A DNA stretch of 36,722 bases from an uncultured Bacilli bacterium (lineage in GTDB: Bacteria > Bacillota_I > Bacilli_A > RF39 > UBA660), in assembly GCA_947589275.1 (NCBI GenBank), contig CANQAQ010000007.1:1-36722 (forward strand), in the 5' to 3' direction. A program made the position numbers and the translations under genes. The notes beneath the pieces are model-generated. The model was given only the letters and a program-made list of their open reading frames with translations, did no database searches and was not told the DNA's origin. Positions 1 to 7,908 of this stretch are shown piece after piece (within the stretch, counting starts at the first letter, position 1; each line of letters begins with the position of its first letter).

Positions 1-78
1 AAGTTTTTACTTTATTATATAAAAGCAACTTAACCTGGTGTGTCAGCAACCTCGCACATCTACGCAGTCACACATAGA
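1..78 (-). ncRNA. 5' leader of an outgoing transcript, resembles S10 (rpsJ) leader
   Basis: On the minus strand this short stretch is much richer in G and C than its surroundings. It can fold by pairing GTGTG near position 75 with CACAC near position 40, enclosing GAGGTTGCTGA. A strong promoter directly upstream would start transcription here and run off the left edge. From memory, the GAGGTTGCTGACACACC string resembles the leader of ribosomal protein S10 operons in Bacilli. That identity is an inference, because the gene it would precede lies outside the window. Confidence 0.45.
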
Positions 79-81
79 CTA

Positions 82-110
82 ATTATAACAATACAAAAAA
101 ATAAATGCAA
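82..110 (-). promoter_or_regulatory. Housekeeping promoter for the outgoing leader transcript
   Basis: Reading the minus strand, TTGCAT (105-110) is followed after 17 bases by a perfect TATAAT (82-87). The predicted start, about 7 bases further left, falls at the beginning of the GC-rich leader. Confidence 0.7.
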
Positions 111-121
111 GCTTTTTAAGT

Positions 122-148
122 AAAAAAAATAAAAAAGTTGAAGACTTT
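122..148 (-). terminator. Weak terminator after the pilin/tail-fibre-like gene
   Basis: On the minus strand AAAGT and ACTTT pair around the loop CTTCA, and a long T-rich run follows. The stem is only 5 bp, so termination may be partial. Confidence 0.35.
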
Positions 149-152
149 CTTA

Positions 153-1094
153 TTATTTTATTCTTTTATACATATAAACTGTCACATATGGATTTTGTAT
201 ATCAAAATTCGTTCCTGAACCCACACTTTCTGTTGATGTCTTATTTCCACTAAACGTACTAGTTATTGATCCTGATGGTGTATATGAATGTTGATGAGCT
301 CCTGCACTAGATACAAAACTTGTTGAATTAGCATTTACAAAAGTTCCATCCAAAGGTCCATCATGAAAATATGCAAACTGAGCAGAAGAAGAACCTGGAG
401 CATATATAGGTGTAGTATATTTTATTGCATGAGTATGTGATCCAGCTTCAGTTGTATTAGATTTTGTCCCAGTGAATGTACTTTTAATAGTTCCACTTGG
501 TGTATATGAATGACTATGACTTGGTAAATTTGCTGTTGTTAAACTAATTAAACTACTTCCTCCTGTTTCATTTAAAGTATACACTAATGCATTACCATTT
601 TCATCTGTTGTTGTACCTACTCCTACTAATGTTCTTCCTTGTGAATATGCTTCCCATTCCCCTCCAAATTTACTCTTTACTTTTTGGACTGTATCATCTT
701 TAGTACTTATATATATGCTTCCTACTGGATATACTTCATTTATTACACTACTTTTTAATCCTGTTAATTTATTTTCTAACTCTGTAGTTTTTTTAGTTGA
801 ATTTGATAATTCACTTTCTAATTTTGTAACTTTACTATTTGAACTTGTTAAACTATTTTCTAACTCTGTTATCTTATCTGTTGATTCTAATAATTTACTT
901 TCTAAAGCCGTTATTCTTTCTTCTAACTCACTATTTGTATCTCCATATTCTATATCTTTTATTGTTTCTTCATTTAATGCTTTATTTAGTGAAACACTAT
1001 TATTTACTGTAAATAACATTATACTTATTGCTACTAAAAATATTGCAAATATTGTATATATTATTACTGATGATGCAAATCCTTTTTTATTCAC
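153..1094 (-). CDS. Surface protein: pilin-like N terminus, coiled coil, phage tail-collar-like C terminus
   Basis: The 313-residue product starts at GTG, with AAGGT upstream as ribosome binding site. Residues 1-30 are a short basic KKGF segment followed by a long hydrophobic helix, like a prepilin anchor, but the conserved Glu at position 5 of mature pilins is missing. Residues about 45-115 are repeated ELE/KLE heptads typical of a coiled coil. From about 120 to the end the sequence looks like phage tail collar or receptor-binding domains: YPVGSIYIS near the start, GGEWEAYSQGRTLVGVG, LPSHSHSY, a second HQHSY block, and NPYVTVYMYKRIK at the end. The HSY-TPSG segment occurs twice, about 75 residues apart. 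The role is probably a displayed, trimeric adhesin or glycan-binding fibre. It is a monocistronic unit with its own promoter containing a G10 tract, so its expression may switch on and off. Confidence 0.65.
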   Translation of the reverse strand: MNKKGFASSVIIYTIFAIFLVAISIMLFTVNNSVSLNKALNEETIKDIEYGDTNSELEERITALESKLLESTDKITELENSLTSSNSKVTKLESELSNSTKKTTELENKLTGLKSSVINEVYPVGSIYISTKDDTVQKVKSKFGGEWEAYSQGRTLVGVGTTTDENGNALVYTLNETGGSSLISLTTANLPSHSHSYTPSGTIKSTFTGTKSNTTEAGSHTHAIKYTTPIYAPGSSSAQFAYFHDGPLDGTFVNANSTSFVSSAGAHQHSYTPSGSITSTFSGNKTSTESVGSGTNFDIQNPYVTVYMYKRIK

Positions 1095-1121
1095 TTTATC
1101 ACTACCTTATTTTTTTATTTA

Positions 1122-1151
1122 AGTATACCCCCCCCCCGGCACTTTTGTCAA
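1122..1151 (-). promoter_or_regulatory. Promoter with a G10 tract in the spacer, likely phase-variable
   Basis: On the minus strand TTGACA (1146-1151) and TATACT (1122-1127) are separated by 18 bases. Ten of those, at 1128-1137, are an uninterrupted run of G touching the -10 box. The optimum spacer is 17, so gain or loss of one or two G would strongly change promoter strength. The start codon lies 28 bases beyond the -10 box. Nothing else in this AT-rich window has such a G or C run. Confidence 0.85.
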
Positions 1152-1152
1152 T

Positions 1153-1186
1153 AAAAAAATTACTGATAATATATCAATAATTTTTT
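1153..1186 (-). terminator. Terminator of the WG-repeat/prepilin operon
   Basis: On the minus strand AAAAAATTA-T-TGATA pairs with TATCA-G-TAATTTTTT around a three-base loop. The stem overlaps the last codons of the prepilin gene and ends in a T run. It separates the prepilin gene from the promoter of the next gene. Confidence 0.75.
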
Positions 1187-2043
1187 ATATCTAGTATATA
1201 AGGATTAAACTGAGTCCCATCACCATTTTCTATAACTAAATAATTTTTTAATCTTATAACATTTTTCATACATGCATTAGAATTTTCATTTGAGTTTACT
1301 ATTTCATTTGTACCACTTGTTAATATCTTATAATCATTATTTTGATTTATCCACATATCATTTCCATTTGATATATATGTATTACTATTTATCATACTCT
1401 CATTATATATTTGAGTTGTTATCATATTTTCATTATTATTTATTAATTTTTTTGTTGATTCTGTATAATCATCATTATATGAAGTTTTCATTACTAACTC
1501 AATGTTTTTCTTTTCAACCACATTATCACAATCATTTTTAACTATATATACATATCCATTTGAATCAACTTTAACAATCCTATAAATTTCTTCATTAAAA
1601 CTTACATAATTTTTTGCATTAGTTCCTTTATATACATACTCATTATTAATTTGATATACACCATCATTTTCATTTAAATCTTTAATAATACTTGTAAAAG
1701 TAGTACCCTCAACATAATAAAAATTTATTTTTTTATCTTCATTTACTACTACAATTTTTGTATTTTCATCATATTTTTTTCCAGTTAATGGATTTTTAGC
1801 ATTACTATTTATATAATTTTCTTTTATTAAATCTACAACTTTATATTCCGTAACACCTGTTTTACTGCCATCAGATAAATATTTTCTTTTTGCACTTTCT
1901 ATTATTAATTTTTTAGATGAATCAAATGCACTAATTCTAGAATTTTCTACTACATTTAGTATTTTTGGTGTTGCAATTACTGCAACGACACCTAATATTA
2001 CTATTACAGATAAAAGTTCTATTAATGTGAATCCCTTCTTCAT
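1174..2043 (-). CDS. Type IV prepilin/pseudopilin-like protein
   Basis: The 289-residue protein opens with the class III signal KKGFTLIELLSVIVILGVVA. It would be cut between G and F by a prepilin peptidase, leaving an N-methylated Phe, and it keeps the Glu at mature position 5. The rest is a large hydrophilic domain with no family I recognise. It contains several short hydrophobic beta-like stretches (for example YRIVKVDSNGYVYIVK) and ends with a GDGTQFNPYILD motif. The start has GGAGG 7 bases upstream. It lies 12 bases downstream of the WG-repeat gene, so the two are probably co-transcribed. No pilus assembly ATPase or prepilin peptidase is present in this window. It is longer than usual competence pseudopilins (about 100-150 residues), so a displayed pilin with an added domain is more likely. 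Confidence 0.75.
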   Translation of the reverse strand: MKKGFTLIELLSVIVILGVVAVIATPKILNVVENSRISAFDSSKKLIIESAKRKYLSDGSKTGVTEYKVVDLIKENYINSNAKNPLTGKKYDENTKIVVVNEDKKINFYYVEGTTFTSIIKDLNENDGVYQINNEYVYKGTNAKNYVSFNEEIYRIVKVDSNGYVYIVKNDCDNVVEKKNIELVMKTSYNDDYTESTKKLINNNENMITTQIYNESMINSNTYISNGNDMWINQNNDYKILTSGTNEIVNSNENSNACMKNVIRLKNYLVIENGDGTQFNPYILDIKNY

Positions 2044-2055
2044 AATATAACCTCC

Positions 2056-3927
2056 CTATTTTATTTTATATATCATTTTACCATTATAATTATAGTATTT
2101 ATTACCTATTACAATATAATTTTCATATATAGTAATATCATCTATAATCTTCATTGTTAATTCATTAAATGTATTTAAATTAATAAGTAATTCATCATTA
2201 TTATATATTGCTTTTATTATAGGATATTTGGTAGTTATTATATCAAAAGAATTATATATAGGTTTTATCAATATCTTACCCTTAGAATTTAATATACCAT
2301 ATTTATCATTTACTCTGAAAATAAACAATTCTTCTTTATTTTTATCTTTAATAGTCTTAAATAATTCATCTTCTAAAATAATTATTTCATCATACATAGG
2401 TTTTATAACCTCTTTACCAGAATCATTTATCACACCATATAAATTATCATACTTAACAATAGCATATCCATAACTAGTAAAATCTGATAATTCATCATAC
2501 GATTTATTTGTTATTATCTTTCCTTTTTTATTTATAAAACCATACTTATTATTAGCTTCATATATTTTCATAAAACCATTTACAAACATATTATCAACTG
2601 GTTTTATATCATTAAATTCTCCTATTACATTATCTGAATCTACAATCTTATATTCATCTTTGTCAGTTTTAAAATTATGGCTTTTTTGTAAAATAACACC
2701 ATCTGAATATGTATAATCTATATTATCATTAGAATTAATAACTTCCTTATTATTTAAATTTATATAATCAGTTTTACCATTTTCCTTTATACCAATAGCA
2801 ATATTAGATGATAAATCATCAATTCTAATTCTTTTATAATCACTAGTTTCATATATTACTTTATCATTTTTAATAACAAAATATTTATTATTTTCTCCAT
2901 CATTTTCTGATTTTACATAAAATACATTATTATCTAAAACATAAATATCACTTAGTGTATACTTATAAACTTCTTTACCAGTTTCTGCATTTATTATAGT
3001 TGATGAGGCATTTATTTTTACTTTAGCATATTTTTCTTTAGAATCACTAGTTGATATTTCTATTGATACATCTCTATTATCAACTTCATCAACTACATAT
3101 GAATATATTTCTTTTCCATCTTTATTCATTAGTCCTAATGTCTCATCTCTTACAAATAGAAAAAGTCCAGATTTTGAATAACTTAAATTATCATAATTAA
3201 ATCTCGTTAATTTATCTAAATTTTCATCTAATAAGCCTTGTTTCAAACCATCATTAGTAAATTTACTTGTAATATATCTATCAGAGTATAAATCTATATA
3301 AAAGAAATTACCAAATGGTACTTCAAGTTTTGCCTTGCTATTTAAAACCCCACTTAAATTATTATAATTTTTAACAATTGCATAGCCTCTATAAAAATCA
3401 GTTCCTGAAATATATTTAGGTTTTGCAAGCACTTCCCCCGTATTATCAATATATCCTACTTTACCATTTTCTTCTATTTTTATTAGATTTACTTCATCTG
3501 CTTTTATATTTGATGAAAATAAATAAATTCCCAAAAAAGAAACAAATATAAAAGCTATAACAGGTAAAAGTTTTAATTTAGGAATAATATTATTAGAAAT
3601 TTTACTAAAAATATCTTCTTTATTATCTGACTCTTTATATTCATACATTTTATCTATATTATTAAGTTCTTCATCACTTGGAATATAACTATTTCCTAAA
3701 TTTTCAAAAATAGATTCCTTATTATCATTAACTTCAATCTGTGTTGATAAATCTTCTTTTAAAGTATTATCATTTTTAACAAATGGAACAAATTCATTAA
3801 TTCCTATATCATCAATTGTATCATTATTAATAGAAGGTTGTTTTTCAGTTGAAAAAGATTGTTCAAATGGTAATTCTTCTAGTTCATCATCTTCTTCTTT
3901 TGAAAATGGTAATTCATCAAAATCCAT
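2056..3927 (-). CDS. Membrane-anchored WG-repeat protein
   Basis: The chosen start (MDFDELPF) has AGGAGG 6 bases upstream; the open frame extends 12 codons further without a binding site. The product has 623 residues. Residues 1-119 are acidic and hydrophilic, residues about 120-138 form one membrane segment (LPVIAFIFVSFLGIYLF), and the remainder is outside the membrane. The outer part is built of WG-type repeats of about 35-45 residues: NGKVGYIDNTGEVLAKPKY, KYGFINKKGKIITNKSYDE, LYGVINDSGKEVIKPMYDE, KYGILNSKGKILIKPIYNS. The middle repeats are eroded. WG repeats are common in surface proteins of gut Firmicutes and are thought to form beta-rich interaction modules. The topology (short N terminus inside, repeats outside) is inferred. 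It is the first gene of a two-gene unit with the prepilin. Confidence 0.75.
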   Translation of the reverse strand: MDFDELPFSKEEDDELEELPFEQSFSTEKQPSINNDTIDDIGINEFVPFVKNDNTLKEDLSTQIEVNDNKESIFENLGNSYIPSDEELNNIDKMYEYKESDNKEDIFSKISNNIIPKLKLLPVIAFIFVSFLGIYLFSSNIKADEVNLIKIEENGKVGYIDNTGEVLAKPKYISGTDFYRGYAIVKNYNNLSGVLNSKAKLEVPFGNFFYIDLYSDRYITSKFTNDGLKQGLLDENLDKLTRFNYDNLSYSKSGLFLFVRDETLGLMNKDGKEIYSYVVDEVDNRDVSIEISTSDSKEKYAKVKINASSTIINAETGKEVYKYTLSDIYVLDNNVFYVKSENDGENNKYFVIKNDKVIYETSDYKRIRIDDLSSNIAIGIKENGKTDYINLNNKEVINSNDNIDYTYSDGVILQKSHNFKTDKDEYKIVDSDNVIGEFNDIKPVDNMFVNGFMKIYEANNKYGFINKKGKIITNKSYDELSDFTSYGYAIVKYDNLYGVINDSGKEVIKPMYDEIIILEDELFKTIKDKNKEELFIFRVNDKYGILNSKGKILIKPIYNSFDIITTKYPIIKAIYNNDELLINLNTFNELTMKIIDDITIYENYIVIGNKYYNYNGKMIYKIK

Positions 3928-3972
3928 ATTATACCTCCTATTCTTTATAATATAATAACACATATTTTATAT

Positions 3973-4006
3973 AAAAAAAAGAATTTACAAATAATATTTG
4001 TAAATT
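3973..4006 (-). terminator. Terminator after the sortase gene
   Basis: On the minus strand a perfect 10-bp stem, AATTTACAAA/TTTGTAAATT with a 5-base loop, is followed by C and eight T. It lies just after the sortase stop codon and before the WG-repeat gene. Confidence 0.85.
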
Positions 4007-4010
4007 AAAA

Positions 4011-4601
4011 TTATTCTACTTTAGCACTAACAACAATTCTACTTTTTCCTCCATCTTCACATGTTACAAGTGTAACATGATAACTATCAAACCATGATAA
4101 ATAACTAGTATCAGTTGGATCCACATATCTACTTACAGAATATACAGTATATTCTAATCTCCTACCAATAACATCTGTTATATATATCTTACTACCATTT
4201 TTTAAATATCTTATTGGATAAAAAAATTGATTTCGTCCTCTAAAATTATGACCTGATATAACAAATCCACCATACTCATTTAATTCAACACCATAAGATT
4301 TTATAGTTCCAATATTCATTGCAGCATATGTCTGTTCTTTTAATATTACTGAATTAAAATTAATAGCTGGTATTTCTATTCTACCAAGTATAGTATATCC
4401 AGCATAACTTACACTTGTACCATAATTTGTTGGTATTTCATCTTCCTTTTTTACTTCTATTTTTTTCTCGAATAGTTCAAGAGCATTTTTTGCTTGAGAA
4501 TTTAATTTACGTTCTCTAAAATTGTCGTATATCATAAGAAACGTAAAAAAATAAAGCGCAAATATAAACAAAAATATACCTATATTTATTAAACGTTTCA
4601 T
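4011..4601 (-). CDS. Sortase family cysteine transpeptidase
   Basis: The 196-residue protein has an N-terminal membrane segment (residues about 5-25), a short linker, and a sortase beta-barrel from about residue 70. The catalytic residues are visible: His118 in ISGHN, Cys181 in TLVTCED and Arg188 in KSRIVV. Sortases cleave a C-terminal sorting signal and link the protein to the cell wall or to another subunit. Size and layout fit the class D/E type; the class is not certain. GGAGGAG precedes the ATG. No protein in the window shows a clear LPxTG-type C-terminal signal, so its substrate is elsewhere or uses an unusual signal. It sits next to the surface-protein genes but is separated from them by a terminator, and probably belongs to the trmB-lipoprotein-gpmI transcription unit. 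Confidence 0.9.
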   Translation of the reverse strand: MKRLINIGIFLFIFALYFFTFLMIYDNFRERKLNSQAKNALELFEKKIEVKKEDEIPTNYGTSVSYAGYTILGRIEIPAINFNSVILKEQTYAAMNIGTIKSYGVELNEYGGFVISGHNFRGRNQFFYPIRYLKNGSKIYITDVIGRRLEYTVYSVSRYVDPTDTSYLSWFDSYHVTLVTCEDGGKSRIVVSAKVE

Positions 4602-4637
4602 ATAAACTCTCCTCCTATTCTTTTTTATTATACCATA

Positions 4638-6110
4638 TTAATCTATTTTCTTTATATTTAATTTATCAAGAATAAAATTTGCTATATCTGATAATTTATC
4701 AACATTTATAGATAAATTTTTATCACATACAATAAATGGTACTTTATTATTAGTATGACTTGTAACAATATTATTATCATCGTCAATCATCTTTTCTGCA
4801 TTACCATGATCAGCTGTTATAATAAATAAATAATCATCATCAAGACATTTATTATATATTTTTCCTATCATTTCATCTACTTTTTCAACTGCTTTAATAG
4901 TAGCATTAAAATTACCTGTATGACCTACCATATCACCATTTGCAAAATTAAGTAATATAAAATCATAATCATTATCCATTTCCTTAAGTAATGTATTAGT
5001 TATTTCATCTGCACTCATTTCAGGTTTTAAATCATATGTTGCAACTTTAGGAGAATCAATAAGTATCCTCTTACACCCATCTAATTTAAGTTCTCTACCA
5101 CCATCAAAGAAATAAGTAACATGTGCATACTTTTCAGTTTCAGCTATTCTAAGTTGTTTTTTATTATTCCTTGATAATATTATTCCTAAAGTATTATCTA
5201 ATATATCTTTTTTAAAAGCTATGTCTGATTTTATATCATCATTAACATACATCATTGTAGTTAAATATAAATTTGATAATTTCTTAACATCAAAAAAATT
5301 AAAATTATTTGATACTAATGCATTTAATATTTCAATTGATCTATCAGGTCTAAAATTTACCCATATTATACTATCATTATCATGTATCATTCCATTTTGA
5401 TCTATTATAGATGGAATTATAAATTCATCTGTAACATCATTTTTATAATTATCTAGTATAAGCTCTTTATAATTATCATATTTTAATCCAACATTATTAA
5501 CTATGCTATCATATGCTTTCTTTATTCTATCCCATCTCTTATCTCTATCCATTCCATAATATCTACCAGATATAGTAGCAATTTTACCAATATTATATTT
5601 ATTTATTTCATTTTGAAGTAAATCAAGATATTTAATACTAGAATCCATTTTTGTATCTCTTCCATCAGTAAATATATTAAAATAAACATTACTAAAATCA
5701 TTATTTTTACATACTTTTAATAATTCTATAAAATGATTTATATGTGAATGTACTCCTCCATCACTTAAAAGCCCCATTATATGAATATTAGAATTATTTT
5801 CTTTAGCATGATTTATTGCATTCAAAAATGATTTATTATTATAAAATGATTTATCTTCTATAGACTTATTTATAAGTTCTAAATTTTGATATATTATTTT
5901 ACCTGCGCCAATAGTTAAATGTCCTACCTCACTATTACCCATTTGTCCTTTTGGAAGTCCAACATATTCACCTGATGCTTCTATATATTTATTTGGATAA
6001 ATACTAATTAATTTATCTAAATTTTTAGTATTAGCTTGTTTTACTGCATTACCATTTATTTTATCTGAATGACCTATACCATCCATTATACATAATAATA
6101 CTTTTTTCAT
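4638..6110 (-). CDS. gpmI: 2,3-bisphosphoglycerate-independent phosphoglycerate mutase
   Basis: This glycolytic enzyme interconverts 3- and 2-phosphoglycerate in the cytoplasm with two metal ions and a phosphoserine intermediate. It has about 490 residues, close to the usual 500-515. The catalytic Ser60 lies in MGNSEVGH. Other family motifs are present: MDGIGHSD at the start, LLSDGGVHSH, TDGRDT, GRYYGMDRDKRWDR, FRPDRS and TADHGNAEKM. The start is set at the ATG of MKKVLL, with GGAGG 6 bases upstream. A four-codon extension would begin at a TTG lying inside that binding site. It lies between a lipoprotein gene and the sortase gene with short gaps. The usual neighbours (gap, pgk, tpiA, eno) are not here. 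Confidence 0.97.
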   Translation of the reverse strand: MKKVLLCIMDGIGHSDKINGNAVKQANTKNLDKLISIYPNKYIEASGEYVGLPKGQMGNSEVGHLTIGAGKIIYQNLELINKSIEDKSFYNNKSFLNAINHAKENNSNIHIMGLLSDGGVHSHINHFIELLKVCKNNDFSNVYFNIFTDGRDTKMDSSIKYLDLLQNEINKYNIGKIATISGRYYGMDRDKRWDRIKKAYDSIVNNVGLKYDNYKELILDNYKNDVTDEFIIPSIIDQNGMIHDNDSIIWVNFRPDRSIEILNALVSNNFNFFDVKKLSNLYLTTMMYVNDDIKSDIAFKKDILDNTLGIILSRNNKKQLRIAETEKYAHVTYFFDGGRELKLDGCKRILIDSPKVATYDLKPEMSADEITNTLLKEMDNDYDFILLNFANGDMVGHTGNFNATIKAVEKVDEMIGKIYNKCLDDDYLFIITADHGNAEKMIDDDNNIVTSHTNNKVPFIVCDKNLSINVDKLSDIANFILDKLNIKKID

Positions 6111-6138
6111 AAATTCCTCCAAAGTAAAAAATAGAATA

Positions 6139-6576
6139 CTAATATCCTAAATCTTTAAGTATACTATTAATTTCCTTTTTATCTTTTTTGTTTAATGATG
6201 TTCCATAAACTATTGTGTTATCAACTCTATATAATTTAAAATATTTATCCTTTGTCATTTTAACTACTGAGTAATCATCCTTTAATTTAACTTTATAATT
6301 TTTATCACTTACATATGAAGTTTTTATATAATCAATTGCATCTTTTTCATCTTGAAATTCCATATACATAATCTGTATACTACCATTCCCTGATTCTATA
6401 CTTCTTATTACATCTAATCCATAATCATTAGAATGATCAATTTGTATATATCCTTCTTTATCTTTAAAATATTCGTCATATGAAGTATATGATAATTTCT
6501 TATAATCTTTTGTACATCCAGCAAGTATTAATATTGCACATACTAGTACAATAACTTTTTTTACTATCTTCTTCAT
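6139..6576 (-). CDS. Small lipoprotein of unknown function
   Basis: The 145-residue product has a lipoprotein signal peptide: basic MKKIVKK, a hydrophobic core, then the lipobox LAGC with the lipidated Cys at about residue 21. The mature part is charged and has no family I recognise. An exported protein anchored to the outer face of the membrane is therefore the only supported statement. It starts at an ATG with AGGAGGCC upstream and lies between trmB and gpmI on the same strand with gaps of 28-58 bases, suggesting one transcription unit. Confidence 0.75.
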   Translation of the reverse strand: MKKIVKKVIVLVCAILILAGCTKDYKKLSYTSYDEYFKDKEGYIQIDHSNDYGLDVIRSIESGNGSIQIMYMEFQDEKDAIDYIKTSYVSDKNYKVKLKDDYSVVKMTKDKYFKLYRVDNTIVYGTSLNKKDKKEINSILKDLGY

Positions 6577-6634
6577 CTATAGGCCTCCTACTATTTTAAT
6601 ATTAACATAAACTAAAATTAATATCAATAATATT

Positions 6635-7267
6635 TTAATCTTTATAAGCTTCTAATCTATTTATCCTTACTCCAATATTTTTAAATTTTTCTTCATACTC
6701 AGTCATTATATTATTACTAAAATCACTATTATGTAAATCTAAAGAAATATTTTTTAATTTATAACCATATTCACTTAATGATTCTATTGAAAACTCAAAT
6801 AAATGTATATTATCAGTTTTTTGAAATATTATTTTTTTACCCTTAAATATATTTTCATATTTATCTAAAAAATTTTTATGTGTAAGTCTTCTTTTTGCAT
6901 TTCTATTTTTAGGCCATGGGTCTGAAAAATTTAAATATATTAAATCAACTTCTTTATCAAATACATCTTCTATAAGTCTTGCATCCATTTTTACTAATTT
7001 TAAATTTAATAAATCCTCATTTTCAAGTTTTTGAACTGCTCTTACAATAACACTATCATACATTTCAATACCAATAAAATTTATATTTGGATTATTTTTT
7101 GCCATATTTATTATAAAATTACCTTTACCCATACCTATCTCTATATGAATTTCATTTTCATTACTAAATACTTCTTTCCATTTACCCTTATTTTTTTCTG
7201 GACTTTTTACTATATATTTTGATTTTTCTATTATACTATCTACACCCTTAATATTTCTTAGTCTCAC
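6635..7267 (-). CDS. trmB: tRNA (guanine-N7-)-methyltransferase
   Basis: TrmB methylates G46 in the variable loop of tRNAs using S-adenosylmethionine. The 210-residue protein fits the family length. It begins MRLRNIKG as is typical, carries the SAM-binding loop EIGMGKGNF at about 43-51, and has the family signature FSDPWPKNRNAKRRL. The start is a GTG with AGGTGAT 4 bases upstream. The open frame extends three codons further to another GTG, but that one lies within the binding site. It appears to be the first gene of a minus-strand unit running into the lipoprotein, gpmI and sortase genes. A TATAAT lies about 25 bases upstream, without a good -35. Confidence 0.95.
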   Translation of the reverse strand: MRLRNIKGVDSIIEKSKYIVKSPEKNKGKWKEVFSNENEIHIEIGMGKGNFIINMAKNNPNINFIGIEMYDSVIVRAVQKLENEDLLNLKLVKMDARLIEDVFDKEVDLIYLNFSDPWPKNRNAKRRLTHKNFLDKYENIFKGKKIIFQKTDNIHLFEFSIESLSEYGYKLKNISLDLHNSDFSNNIMTEYEEKFKNIGVRINRLEAYKD

Positions 7268-7357
7268 ATAAATCACCTAATTATAATTATACTATAGCCC
7301 AAACAAAAAATAAACATATACATATACTAAAATTGAAAGAAATTAAGGAGGTTTTTT

Positions 7358-7678
7358 ATGAATCAAGATAATAAAATTTACGTGTATGACGAAAGACCAG
7401 GATTTGAGTCATATAGTGCATTTAATGCTCAATATCCTACACCTATGATGCCTGTATTTCCAAATCAAATGAATATGCCAAATGTACCATTTAATAATCA
7501 AAATAATAGTTATAATCAACTTGAAAATAGAGTTTCTAATCTTGAAAAATCTGTTCAAAATTTAGAAAATAAAATTCAAAGACTTGAAGGAAATATATAT
7601 CCTAAAGCAATAGATTATACTGAAATGAATAGTGATTATATAAATGCATCATATCAAAATTCAATGAACATAATGTAA
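7358..7678 (+). CDS. Small coiled-coil protein, possibly a spore or surface component
   Basis: The 106-residue protein is preceded by AAGGAGG. Residues 1-50 are rich in Pro, Asn, Gln and aromatic residues (for example QYPTPMMPVFPNQMNMP). Residues about 53-80 form a short heptad coiled coil (LENRVSNLEKSVQNLENKIQRLEG). The tail is hydrophilic, ending QNSMNIM. There is no signal peptide. I do not recognise a family. The composition is reminiscent of small spore-coat proteins, and a sporulation gene (cse60) follows on the opposite strand, but that is only suggestive. It is a single-gene unit ended by a strong hairpin. Confidence 0.65.
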   Translation: MNQDNKIYVYDERPGFESYSAFNAQYPTPMMPVFPNQMNMPNVPFNNQNNSYNQLENRVSNLEKSVQNLENKIQRLEGNIYPKAIDYTEMNSDYINASYQNSMNIM

Positions 7679-7708
7679 AAAATCCACCATTAAAAATGGT
7701 GTTTTTTT
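7675..7708. terminator. Bidirectional terminator
   Basis: A perfect 7-bp stem, CACCATT (7685-7691) and AATGGTG (7695-7701), has a 3-base loop. It is followed by seven T on the plus strand and by a T run on the minus strand. It serves the converging coiled-coil gene and cse60, whose stop codon overlaps the T run. Confidence 0.85.
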
Positions 7709-7874
7709 ATTTATACATTATAAGCGCAGAAAAACAATATATTTGTTCATCTGAAAACATAGTTATACTAACTTGAAATTTAATATCAATTATATCTTTA
7801 TGCTCTTTTAAAAACTCATTTACCCTTTTTTCTAAATCAGCTTCATGACTTTCATCAAATATTTTAACTTTCAT
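7707..7874 (-). CDS. cse60: Sporulation protein Cse60 family
   Basis: This 55-residue gene begins MKVKIFDESHEADLEKRV and continues KDIIDIKFQVS and EQIYCFSALIMY. It matches the small Spore_Cse60 family, whose Bacillus member is expressed in the mother cell and has no known biochemical role. The length is right for the family. The ATG has GGTGA 5 bases upstream. It is the last gene of the scpA-scpB-nucleosidase-lipoprotein run, 34 bases after the lipoprotein gene, and ends at the bidirectional hairpin. Confidence 0.85.
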   Translation of the reverse strand: MKVKIFDESHEADLEKRVNEFLKEHKDIIDIKFQVSITMFSDEQIYCFSALIMYK

Positions 7875-7908
7875 ATTCTTCACCAATAATATTATAATAA
7901 AGAATATG

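Noticed and set aside
715-1122. Plus-strand ORF of 135 codons opposite the surface-protein gene
   Set aside because: It is the mirror of the coiled-coil repeat on the other strand, has no binding site and crosses the promoter.
1128-1137. G10 tract as a mere sequencing artefact
   Set aside because: Length errors are possible, but a real run of about this length is needed for the perfect -35 and near-perfect -10 to be correctly spaced, so the tract itself is considered genuine.
2228-2473. Plus-strand ORF inside the WG-repeat gene
   Set aside because: Antisense shadow of the repeat region; no ribosome binding site and no recognisable product.
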